DNA of 5,105 nucleotides from Balneolales bacterium (lineage in GTDB: Bacteria; Bacteroidota; Rhodothermia; Balneolales; Natronogracilivirgulaceae), in assembly GCA_007131625.1 (NCBI GenBank), contig SLQC01000023.1, positions 1 to 5,105 on the forward strand, read 5' to 3'. The notes beneath the pieces were generated by a model. The model was not told the DNA's origin. It searched no databases and saw only the letters and a list, made by a program, of their open reading frames with translations. The position numbers were made by a program, and so were the translations under genes. Below are positions 1-5,105 of this stretch, piece by piece; the first letter of the stretch is position 1; every line of letters starts with the position of its first letter.

Positions 1-876
1 AGTAACTGTTTTGCTGTCTTTGTCCCCGAGAGGTGGCAGCTGTGCCTGGAGTTTCAAAACATAATCATCGTCACTGCGTGAATCACTGAGCGAATACATA
101 CTCCACAAGATCGGACCAAAGGCTCGTTCCGGATGAACCGTCACCCGAGGTCCGTAGATCTTCCACTCCTGAAACCAGAACCGTGAACCACCCTCATTGT
201 GATTATTCACCAATGCAATATTTCCAAGCAGCTGAACCCGTTCGATCCCATCGACTGAAATTTCACCAAGACTTCTATCCGCTTCTAAATCAAAGGCCGT
301 TAGCGTAAGCGTGTAGTCTTCGTCATCCGGTTCACCGACAAGTTCCAATAAGATATGTTCCAAATCCGTTTCATAATCAATCCGAAATTCAGCACCTGCC
401 AGGATCAGTCGGCCATCGACGGTAATGCCGGCATCAACCCCGCCACCAAAAAATACATTGCCACGATAATCGTCGATCACTTCCTCCCGTACACCAACAC
501 GAAATCCTGCTGATCCGTTTTCGCCGCGCTGCAATAGCCCGATTCGGATACTTGTCTCGAATCGGCCGTATGCTGTACCTAAAGCCCGAGTAAGCACATG
601 GACGTTACGATTGGGTCCCGGACTTACGGTCTCCAGCCGGCCATCCCGAATTCGCCAGTCCTCCATCGGATTGGTCCAATAATCGCCACCGGGCCAGATG
701 CGGTCAGGTGTGGTGGCAAAGTTACTATGGAATGACACTCCCTGAGTGGGATTGATGGCAGCTTTTTCAGTGCTTGAGGTATTTTCAGCAAGAGTTGATG
801 CACCTCCTCCTGTTACAATTGCAAAAAGGAGTAAAAGAGCTGCCGGAGAAGAAAAAGTCTTTCTGGTAACTATCAT
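1..876 (-). CDS. PhoD-like (alkaline phosphatase D family) secreted protein, N-terminal part only
   Basis: This frame is open from the ATG at 876 to the left edge, giving 292 codons with no stop, so the C-terminal part lies outside the window. An in-frame TAG two codons upstream of the ATG fixes the start; no strong ribosome binding site is visible. Residues 1-30 form a Sec signal peptide, with a hydrophobic core around residues 11-22 and a probable cut after the TLA at 28-30. Residues 47-245 look like a beta-rich jelly-roll-like domain, with WPGGDYW at 61-67, a DWRIRDGRLE stretch at 73-82, and RNVHVLTR at 90-97. HPERAFGPILW at 248-258 begins the next segment. From memory, this arrangement matches the region ahead of the metallophosphatase domain in PhoD-like proteins of marine bacteria. 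The catalytic metal-binding motifs are not in view, so phosphatase or phosphodiesterase activity is inferred. A sugar-binding role for the front domain is possible. It follows the hydrolase gene on the same strand after a 182-bp gap and may have its own promoter. Confidence 0.62.
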   Translation of the reverse strand, partial: MIVTRKTFSSPAALLLLFAIVTGGGASTLAENTSSTEKAAINPTQGVSFHSNFATTPDRIWPGGDYWTNPMEDWRIRDGRLETVSPGPNRNVHVLTRALGTAYGRFETSIRIGLLQRGENGSAGFRVGVREEVIDDYRGNVFFGGGVDAGITVDGRLILAGAEFRIDYETDLEHILLELVGEPDDEDYTLTLTAFDLEADRSLGEISVDGIERVQLLGNIALVNNHNEGGSRFWFQEWKIYGPRVTVHPERAFGPILWSMYSLSDSRSDDDYVLKLQAQLPPLGDKDSKTVT

Positions 877-906
877 GGTCTAATCGAAGGTAATTGATAA
901 TATTTA

Positions 907-921
907 ACCGAACCGGTCGGT
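907..921. promoter_or_regulatory. 15-bp inverted repeat upstream of the PhoD-like gene (possible operator)
   Basis: The sequence has perfect 5-bp arms (ACCGA and TCGGT) around a CCGGT centre, 31 bp upstream of the PhoD-like start codon. The position suits an operator or another transcription-factor site. No matching copy was seen elsewhere in the window, and no clear promoter boxes flank it, so function is a guess from position and symmetry only. Confidence 0.2.
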
Positions 922-971
922 CGTATTTATAATACTCTAACAATAGATGGGTCTTTGGGTCTGATCATTGT

Positions 972-1048
972 CAATGCAACACCAACTTGTGTCGGAGCAG
1001 ATTCGACGTATCGCCAATGTAACATCCAATTGAAGTCGGAGCAGGTTC
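972..1048. repeat. Imperfect direct repeat, two copies of about 33 bp with a 43-44 bp period
   Basis: Copy 1 spans about 972-1004 and copy 2 about 1015-1048. Both run CAATG(C/T)AACA, then CCAA, then TTG, then GTCGGAGCAG(A/G)TTC. They differ by a few substitutions and two compensating one-base gaps. The pair sits in the gap between the hydrolase stop codon and the PhoD-like start, so it lies in the leader or promoter side of the latter. The core GTCGGAGCAG is exact at 991-1000 and 1035-1044. It could be tandem regulator sites, a local duplication, or chance remains of older coding DNA. No flanking target duplication or transposase is visible. Confidence 0.6.
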
Positions 1049-1057
1049 CATTTATTG

Positions 1058-2215
1058 TCAACTCATGATCATCAATGACGCGGCACTCCAGAGCAGTGGT
1101 GCCTGGCCATGCGCATCGCCTGTCTGGCGGGGTCTGTCCAGATAATACTGCCGATCGCTTCTTGTACTGGTACCGACAGAAATTTCCCGCAGCCGTCCCA
1201 TTTCATCTACGTAACCGGCCAGTGCCAACCATGCTTCCCTGATGGCGGCGCCATAGGAGTCGGTATCCAGCCAGCCGTATCTTACTCCTTCCGACATGGC
1301 AAAAAGAAACATAGCGGTGCCAGAGGTCTCCGGCCAGCTATTGTGATCATCCACAAGCTGATACCACATACCATCCGGGCCCTGATGCCTTAGCAGGGCA
1401 TCCATCATAAGGCGGTAAGCTGCCAACACCTGATCCAGCTTCGGATGATCCTTCGGCATAACGGCCAGCAATTCGGCAAACGCCGCAGCACACCATCCAT
1501 TACCACGTCCCCAATAAAAAAGCGATTCAGGACCATGGTAAAACAGGCCGCTATCTTCCTGGTAGTTCCCCGCATAAAACAAAACTTGTCGAACAGACCG
1601 GGCAAGGTATTCATCCTCACCAGTACACGTATAGGCCAGCGCCTGCATCGTCGTGGCGCCGTAAATATCGTCGACGTACCCGCGGTGCGTATATCCCGGC
1701 ATGCCGTTTTCATCCGCATCCCGGTACTGCTCTTCGGCCATTTCGATACCGCGCTCAAGATACTTGTCGTTTTCGGTTTGTTTGTACAATTTCAGTGGAA
1801 CAAATCCGAACCATTGGTGCTCGGGACGTTGGTACGCGTTGTCACGGTGCGGATCTTTCCCCTCCAAAAGTTCGGGGCGTAAAGCCTCCTCGACAGATCT
1901 TCGCAGCTCCTTGTCACCCGTTGTGGCTGATATTTTCAGGATTCCGTAGGCCGTGCACATATTCTGATAACCCATACCGTCCATCAGATTCGCAAGGGAC
2001 CAACGCGCCGACTTCAAGCTCAACGTTTTGATCGCCTCCCGAGACATCATCTCATTGACCTGGCCAAGCCGGGAGTAACGACCGAATTTTTCTGTACCGG
2101 GTAAACCGGTTTTTTCATTTGGAGTATTTTCGCCCTGGGACAATGAATAAGGCCCGGTCAAACCTATTACAGTTCCGGCAAGTGTTGATGCTGCAAGAAA
2201 TTTTCTTCTATTCAT
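1058..2215 (-). CDS. Tat-exported GH105/GH88-family unsaturated uronyl (rhamnogalacturonyl) hydrolase
   Basis: Enzymes of this family remove the 4,5-unsaturated uronic acid that polysaccharide lyases leave at the non-reducing end of oligosaccharides. The reaction is a hydration that opens the sugar ring, acting on pectin- or ulvan-type fragments. I place the start at the ATG at 2215 (385 residues); an in-frame TTG at 2224 would add three residues. The N-terminus MNRRKFLAAS carries a twin-arginine motif followed by a hydrophobic stretch, so export by the Tat pathway is likely. Family-like features, numbered from the ATG, are RGYVDDIYG at 178-186 (probable catalytic Asp at 182 or 183), WGRGNGW at 235-241, ETSGTAMF at 296-303 followed by a GVRYGWL stretch, and GDAHGQAPLLW at 366-376. 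These repeated aromatic helices fit an (alpha/alpha)6 barrel, and the length is normal for GH105. The gene diverges from the sulfatase. The exact substrate is inferred and GH88 is the alternative assignment. Confidence 0.82.
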   Translation of the reverse strand: MNRRKFLAASTLAGTVIGLTGPYSLSQGENTPNEKTGLPGTEKFGRYSRLGQVNEMMSREAIKTLSLKSARWSLANLMDGMGYQNMCTAYGILKISATTGDKELRRSVEEALRPELLEGKDPHRDNAYQRPEHQWFGFVPLKLYKQTENDKYLERGIEMAEEQYRDADENGMPGYTHRGYVDDIYGATTMQALAYTCTGEDEYLARSVRQVLFYAGNYQEDSGLFYHGPESLFYWGRGNGWCAAAFAELLAVMPKDHPKLDQVLAAYRLMMDALLRHQGPDGMWYQLVDDHNSWPETSGTAMFLFAMSEGVRYGWLDTDSYGAAIREAWLALAGYVDEMGRLREISVGTSTRSDRQYYLDRPRQTGDAHGQAPLLWSAASLMIMS

Positions 2216-2220
2216 GTTTT

Positions 2221-2343
2221 TCAATTATTATTCGATTTGAATACTGCATGTAAAACCAACCGTGATTCCATCACATTTTCATTGAAATCACTATCTGTTT
2301 CGATCAACAAGGTTACCATGTAATCCGGATGATTTGGATGCAT
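2221..2343 (-). pseudogene. Possible C-terminal stub of a lost gene upstream of the hydrolase
   Basis: A 40-codon frame runs leftwards from the ATG at 2343 to a TGA at 2223-2221 and ends 5 bp before the hydrolase ATG, the spacing of operon neighbours. The peptide contains YMVTLLIETDSDFNE and then VMESRLVLHAVFK, which alternates hydrophobic and charged residues like beta strands at a protein's end. A second, overlapping leftward frame (2425-2291, 44 codons, containing QPKLEILIMDNYASK) could belong to the same former gene, separated by a frameshift. I do not recognise either family. The alternatives are chance open frames in a promoter region or a genuine small protein. The close coupling to the hydrolase is the main support. 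Confidence 0.25.
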
Positions 2344-2421
2344 AGTTATCCATAATCAAAATTTCAAGTTTAGGTTGACCTGACTGACGTATAAAAAAGA
2401 AATCCTGTTTCATAGCAGAAA

Positions 2422-2436
2422 TCATATCTGATATGA
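2422..2436. promoter_or_regulatory. 15-bp palindrome in the divergent region (candidate operator)
   Basis: Perfect 6-bp arms, TCATAT and ATATGA, surround a CTG spacer. The site is about 207 bp from the hydrolase ATG and 17 bp before the ATG at 2453, a position from which a dimeric regulator could act on one or both diverging genes. No second copy was found in the window. In an AT-rich region a palindrome of this size can arise by chance, so the call rests on symmetry and location. Confidence 0.25.
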
Positions 2437-2452
2437 ACAATTGAATAAATAA

Positions 2453-2590
2453 ATGAAAAAAGCAAGAGTGAATCTCCCGCCATTATTACAAATCCTTGCG
2501 TATTTAAAAAAATGCTATGATACGAGAAAGCTGTTATTTATACTGTTTATAATACACCTGCATAATATCGCTTTTGTTATTGCGGAATAA
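2453..2590 (+). CDS. Small hypothetical ORF with signal-peptide-like hydrophobic segment, possibly a truncated export-protein start
   Basis: The frame encodes 45 residues beginning MKKARVNLPP. A basic stretch of about 26 residues is followed by a hydrophobic segment, LLFILFIIHLHNIAFVIA, at residues 27-44, and the frame stops at residue 45. The start lies in the context TAAATAAATG, typical of Bacteroidota-like starts, with no Shine-Dalgarno. A long basic n-region before a late hydrophobic core resembles the N-termini of SusC-like TonB-dependent receptors in this lineage, so one reading is the stub of a deleted or truncated receptor gene. A small single-span membrane protein or an untranslated stretch of the sulfatase leader are the alternatives. 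It ends 38 bp before the ATG at 2629. I do not recognise a specific family. Confidence 0.35.
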   Translation: MKKARVNLPPLLQILAYLKKCYDTRKLLFILFIIHLHNIAFVIAE

Positions 2591-2606
2591 TGTAAAAGTA
2601 TCCCAC

Positions 2607-2614
2607 GGGAGGAG
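2607..2614 (+). promoter_or_regulatory. Shine-Dalgarno-like GGGAGGAG ahead of the ATG at 2629
   Basis: This is the strongest anti-16S match seen in the window. It lies 14 bases before the ATG at 2629, longer than the usual 5-10. It favours the longer sulfatase form, whereas the signal-peptide layout favours 2734. It also partly pairs with the preceding TCCC at 2601-2604, a weak stem only. Confidence 0.3.
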
Positions 2615-2733
2615 TTCTATCCGTTGTTATGGCAGTGAAGCATCCATTGAGAAATCTTTCAACAAACCGGCATTTGATTTTTTACATGGATGATCCAAGT
2701 GACATAAAAAAATTGAGAAAAAAATCTAAACAA

Positions 2734-4212
2734 ATGAAAAAAAACCGGAAAGCATACATTGAAAATATCAGTACATCACCATTCGTTTTTCTGCTTTTGA
2801 CATTCTTTTGCGAAAATACGTCTCTCCAGGCGCAATCTCACACAAACATTGTACTGATTGTTAGTGATGATCAAGGGTACAACGATCTTGGAGCCCACGG
2901 CAATGAGGTAATCCACACCCCTAACCTTGATCGACTTGCAGAAGAGGGGGTAAAAGTCACCAATTTCTACGTCACCGGTCCGGCATGCACGCCCTCGCGG
3001 TCCGGTTTTTTGACCGGTCGTTATCCCCAACGCAATGGCTTGTACGATATGATCCGCAATGACTGGGCTCCCGGCAGAGACCCGGATGATCCTCTTACCG
3101 CATTATCTTCCCGCCGTCAGCCCGAAATGACCATCGGCCTGGATGAGAGGGAGTATCTCATAAGTGATATGCTGAAAAATGCCGGCTACACTAATGGTAT
3201 TTTTGGCAAGTGGGATTTTGGCCGTCTACACCGTTACCTTCCCCTGCAACGCGGGTTTGATGACTTTCTGGGCATTGTCAATACGGGCACGGATTACTGG
3301 ACCCATGAACGCTATGGCATGCCCTCGCTCTATCGCAACAACAACCTGATAAAGGAAGAAGGGTTCCTCATCCACCTGGAAGGCCGAGAAGCTGAACGTT
3401 TTATTCATGAAAATCATGATCGACCCTTCTTTCTCTATTATCCCTCATTTGCACCTCACATTGCATCCAACCTGGTAGAAGAGGGGATTGTACCCCCTCA
3501 GGAATACCTCGACCTTTATTCCGATCGGGATCCCACGGACCGGATTACGGAACATATGGCCGCGATATCTTCCATGGATGCACAGGTTGGTAAAATCCTC
3601 GATCTGCTCGATGAGTACGGTATCGCCGACAATACCCTGGTTATTTTCTTTTCCGACCAGGGTGCCAGCAGCAGTACAGGTGACAACAGTCCGTTTCGAG
3701 GCGGCAAAGGCAACCTGTGGGAGGGCGGTGTGCGTGTCCCCTTCCTGGCTCGATGGCCGGGTGTCATTCCTGCCGGCACAACGAGCGACGCTGTCCTCTC
3801 TTCATTAGAGTTGATGCCGACTTTTGCCGCTGTAGCTAATACCTGGACACCGGATGCGATCATGGACGGATTCAATATGATGCCGGTACTAAAAGGGGAG
3901 GTTGAGTCTGAGCGTACAGAAATGTTTTGGGAGTGGCATGGCCAGCGAGCCGCACGTGCAGGAGACTTCAAGTGGGTGGATATTGATGGTGAAGTCGGAG
4001 GGCTCTTCGATCTTGCCAATGACCTTGGAGAACAACACGATCTTTCGGAGGAAAAACCGGAAGTTCTTGCCGACATCAAGTCCCGCTGGAATGAATGGAG
4101 AGTTGAGATGGAAAACGCCGAACCCAGGGGTCCTTTTCCACCATGGAATGAGTATTTGCGCGAATTGCATCGCATCGGTCATGGGCCAGTCCATTATTGG
4201 CTGATGGATTAA
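2734..4212 (+). CDS. Secreted type I (S1 family) Cys-type sulfatase
   Basis: The enzyme hydrolyses sulfate esters, here probably on a polysaccharide in the periplasm or outside the cell. Numbering from the ATG at 2734 gives 492 residues, normal for the family. Residues 1-34 form a Sec signal peptide with the core PFVFLLLTFF at 16-25 and a likely cut after LQA (31-33). Metal ligands DD are at 45-46 (VSDDQGYND). The formylglycine motif CTPSR at 85-89 is followed by SGFLTGRYPQR. Lys159 lies in GKWDFG, the helper His242 in APH, the C-terminal metal site in SDQG at 307-310, and Lys325 in RGGKGNLWEGGVRVP. Cys85 must be converted to formylglycine by a maturase not present here. Residue 161 is Asp where many relatives have His (GKWH). 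The open frame extends up to an ATG at 2629 (527 residues), which would bury the signal peptide behind 35 residues, so I prefer 2734. The substrate is not readable from sequence. Confidence 0.88.
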   Translation: MKKNRKAYIENISTSPFVFLLLTFFCENTSLQAQSHTNIVLIVSDDQGYNDLGAHGNEVIHTPNLDRLAEEGVKVTNFYVTGPACTPSRSGFLTGRYPQRNGLYDMIRNDWAPGRDPDDPLTALSSRRQPEMTIGLDEREYLISDMLKNAGYTNGIFGKWDFGRLHRYLPLQRGFDDFLGIVNTGTDYWTHERYGMPSLYRNNNLIKEEGFLIHLEGREAERFIHENHDRPFFLYYPSFAPHIASNLVEEGIVPPQEYLDLYSDRDPTDRITEHMAAISSMDAQVGKILDLLDEYGIADNTLVIFFSDQGASSSTGDNSPFRGGKGNLWEGGVRVPFLARWPGVIPAGTTSDAVLSSLELMPTFAAVANTWTPDAIMDGFNMMPVLKGEVESERTEMFWEWHGQRAARAGDFKWVDIDGEVGGLFDLANDLGEQHDLSEEKPEVLADIKSRWNEWRVEMENAEPRGPFPPWNEYLRELHRIGHGPVHYWLMD

Positions 4213-4303
4213 CTGGAACGGGTGGTGCAACTGGTCCGTTTCATACTTTTGGTAAATGATATATCAACTGTAATTTTTAGCCTTTTTTGGTTAATATCTA
4301 TTG

Positions 4304-4320
4304 AGTTGTTACTAACAACT
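4304..4320. other. Perfect inverted repeat between sulfatase and GMC remnant
   Basis: Seven-base arms, AGTTGTT and AACAACT, surround an ACT loop, 92 bp after the sulfatase stop. The stem is AT-rich and is not followed by a clean T-run, so it is a poor intrinsic terminator; an operator or chance hairpin is equally likely. The surrounding 4213-4332 stretch is AT-rich and contains no recognisable gene. Confidence 0.25.
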
Positions 4321-4332
4321 ACTATTTATTGG

Positions 4333-4906
4333 ATTTTTGAATTTAAACTTGAAGGCAAAAAAGCAAACACTTATGACGCTATTGTTGCAGGCACCGGTAT
4401 TAGTGGTGGGTGGGCTGTAAAGGAATTGAAAGAATTTGTACAATAACCGGGACACTGGACCATGGGCATGAACGCTTTTGGTGAAATGCTGCCAAACCAT
4501 GAAAACCGAATGTGGCTGGATTTTGATCGAACTGATAAATGGGGACAACCGATTGTTGTTTTTGACTGCGAGTTCAAGGAAAATGAACTGAAGATGCGTG
4601 AAGATATGAAGAACGATGCAGCCGAAATGCTTGACGCCGCAGGATTCAAAAATATCACCATTTTTTTATGATCCTGGTGGACCGGGACTCGGTATTCATG
4701 AAATGGGAACAGCAAGGATGGGCCGTAATCCTGAAACATCGGTTTTGAACAGATGGAATCAGGTTCGTGCATGTAAAAATGTATTTGTAACCGACGGCGC
4801 GTGCATGACATCTGCCGCAAACCAGAACCCTTCACTTACATACATGGCACTTACGGCCAGAGCCGCTAACTATGCTGCTGAAGAATTACGAAAACAAAAT
4901 TTATAA
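4333..4906 (+). pseudogene. Decayed GMC-family oxidoreductase (N-terminal tip fused to C-terminal third)
   Basis: Intact relatives are flavoproteins of roughly 550-570 residues that oxidise sugars or alcohols. Here only two ends remain. The N-terminal piece (4333-4446) reads FEFKLEGKKANTYDAIV and then the FAD-binding AGTGISGG, ending after KELKEFVQ at a TAA (4444-4446). In the same frame the sequence then resumes with PGHWTMGMNAFGE, which belongs to the C-terminal GMC domain, and continues through KMREDMKNDAAEMLDAAGFKN. At a run of seven T (4661-4667) the frame shifts by one; removing one T restores IFYDPGGPGLGIHEMGTARMG, the GMC hallmark with its active-site region His, then VTDGACMTSAANQNPSLTY to the TAA at 4904-4906. 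About 350-400 residues of the middle, including most of the FAD and substrate domains, are absent. No good ATG precedes the N-terminal piece; ATT at 4333 may be a lost start. Function is almost certainly gone. An assembly collapse is the alternative. Confidence 0.85.
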
Positions 4907-4924
4907 ACGGTTAGACAGGGTATT

Positions 4925-5105
4925 ATGAGTATGGACAGAAAAGAAGCGATTAAACGTACAGCCCTGATTATGGGTGGACTTGTCTTTGCACCCAGTGCGA
5001 TAGGTGTATTGAATGGCTGCAAAGCCAGGCCGGGAATTGATTGGAATCCGGTATTTTTTGACTCCAACCAGGCAAAACTTGTGACCGTTTTATCCGATAT
5101 CATCA
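4925..5105 (+). CDS. Gluconate 2-dehydrogenase subunit 3-family protein, N-terminal part
   Basis: Sixty codons are visible before the right edge. Members of this family (PF13618 type) are exported small subunits that pair with a GMC flavoprotein in membrane-linked sugar dehydrogenases. The visible part has MDRKEAIKRTALIMGG at residues 3-18, a hydrophobic stretch to about residue 29, and Cys32 in LNGC, a lipobox-like site suggesting a lipoprotein. It continues with the family-like PGIDWNPVFFDSNQAKLVTVLSDII. The start is the ATG at 4925, with a second in-frame ATG at 4931 that matches the usual MDR start; AGGG at 4917-4920 could serve either. It lies 18 bp after the GMC remnant on the same strand, the normal operon order, but its catalytic partner is broken. 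The C-terminal part is outside the window. Confidence 0.8.
   Translation, partial: MSMDRKEAIKRTALIMGGLVFAPSAIGVLNGCKARPGIDWNPVFFDSNQAKLVTVLSDII

Larger units (their letters stand above)
2216..2733. other. Divergent intergenic region between hydrolase and sulfatase
   Basis: This is about 500 bp of AT-rich DNA between two divergently read genes, so promoters for both should lie here. It contains two short open frames (2221-2343 minus and 2453-2590 plus, listed separately), one clean palindrome at 2422-2436, and a purine-rich GGGAGGAG at 2607-2614. An isolated TATAAT at 2548-2553 has no matching -35 element at 16-18 bp. I found no convincing Bacteroidota-type promoter (TTG with TAnnTTTG), no tRNA, no riboswitch and no strong terminator. 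The stretch 2629-2733 is in frame with the sulfatase and could be its N-terminal extension. Confidence 0.6.

Noticed and set aside
966..976. CATTG-T-CAATG small inverted repeat
   Set aside because: It is only 11 bp, overlaps the direct repeat, and is absent from the second copy.
1445..1882. Long rightward open frame inside the hydrolase gene, and other frames at 1109-1393, 1701-1949 and 1795-2031
   Set aside because: They lie antisense to a well-supported gene, have no family features, and arise from the open structure of the opposite strand.
2375..2403. TTGACC at 2375-2380 as a -35 element
   Set aside because: No acceptable -10 hexamer follows at 16-18 bp.
2496..2521. TTGCGT with TATGAT as a sigma-70 promoter
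   Set aside because: The spacer is only 14 bp, and this box type is not typical for Bacteroidota-like bacteria.
3516..4175. 219-codon leftward open frame inside the sulfatase
   Set aside because: It is antisense to the conserved sulfatase C-terminal domain; its Ser/Arg/Pro-rich composition is typical of shadow frames.
4222..4332. Hydrophobic N-terminal extension joined to the GMC tip (from the ATG at 4222), as a possible membrane anchor
   Set aside because: GMC similarity starts only around FEFKLEG; the preceding hydrophobic run comes from AT-rich intergenic DNA read in the same frame.
4371..4835. 154-codon leftward open frame across the GMC remnant
   Set aside because: It is the complement of clearly GMC-derived sequence and shows no independent protein features.

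Overview
This window reads like an accessory carbohydrate-utilisation region of a Bacteroidota-type bacterium; Balneolota or Rhodothermota relatives are equally possible. The basis is a secreted Cys-type sulfatase next to a GH88/GH105-like unsaturated uronyl hydrolase, a GMC oxidoreductase/gluconate_2-dh3 pair of the kind common in that lineage, AT-rich start contexts with little Shine-Dalgarno signal, and intermediate GC. This is a lineage impression from protein style, not a search result.

Layout: the left half is transcribed leftwards. A Tat-exported GH105/GH88-family hydrolase (1058-2215) is followed, after a 182-bp gap holding an imperfect direct repeat, by the first 292 codons of a secreted protein resembling the N-terminal region of alkaline phosphatase D (PhoD)-like enzymes, which runs off the left edge. 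The right half is transcribed rightwards: a secreted S1-type sulfatase (2734-4212, possibly from 2629), then a badly damaged GMC oxidoreductase gene (4333-4906), then the start of its usual partner, a gluconate 2-dehydrogenase subunit 3-family protein, running off the right edge. The roughly 500-bp divergent region holds two short ORFs: a leftward 40-codon tail ending 5 bp before the hydrolase ATG, and a rightward 45-codon ORF resembling an exported-protein N-terminus. Both may be remnants of deleted genes. The region also has a clean 15-bp palindrome.

How the genes may work together (inference): the sulfatase would remove sulfate esters and the GH105-like enzyme would remove terminal unsaturated uronic acid left by a polysaccharide lyase. 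That combination fits a sulfated uronic-acid polysaccharide such as ulvan, but no lyase, SusC/SusD pair or regulator is in view. The PhoD-like enzyme may release phosphate. The GMC/subunit 3 pair would normally be a periplasmic sugar or alcohol dehydrogenase, but here the catalytic subunit has lost most of its length.

I found no evidence of a novel defence, mobile or RNA-based system. The most notable signal is gene decay: the GMC remnant with a large internal deletion, an in-frame stop and a T-run frameshift, beside an apparently intact partner gene start, plus possible gene stubs in the divergent region. A substitution at a normally conserved sulfatase active-site histidine also deserves a check.
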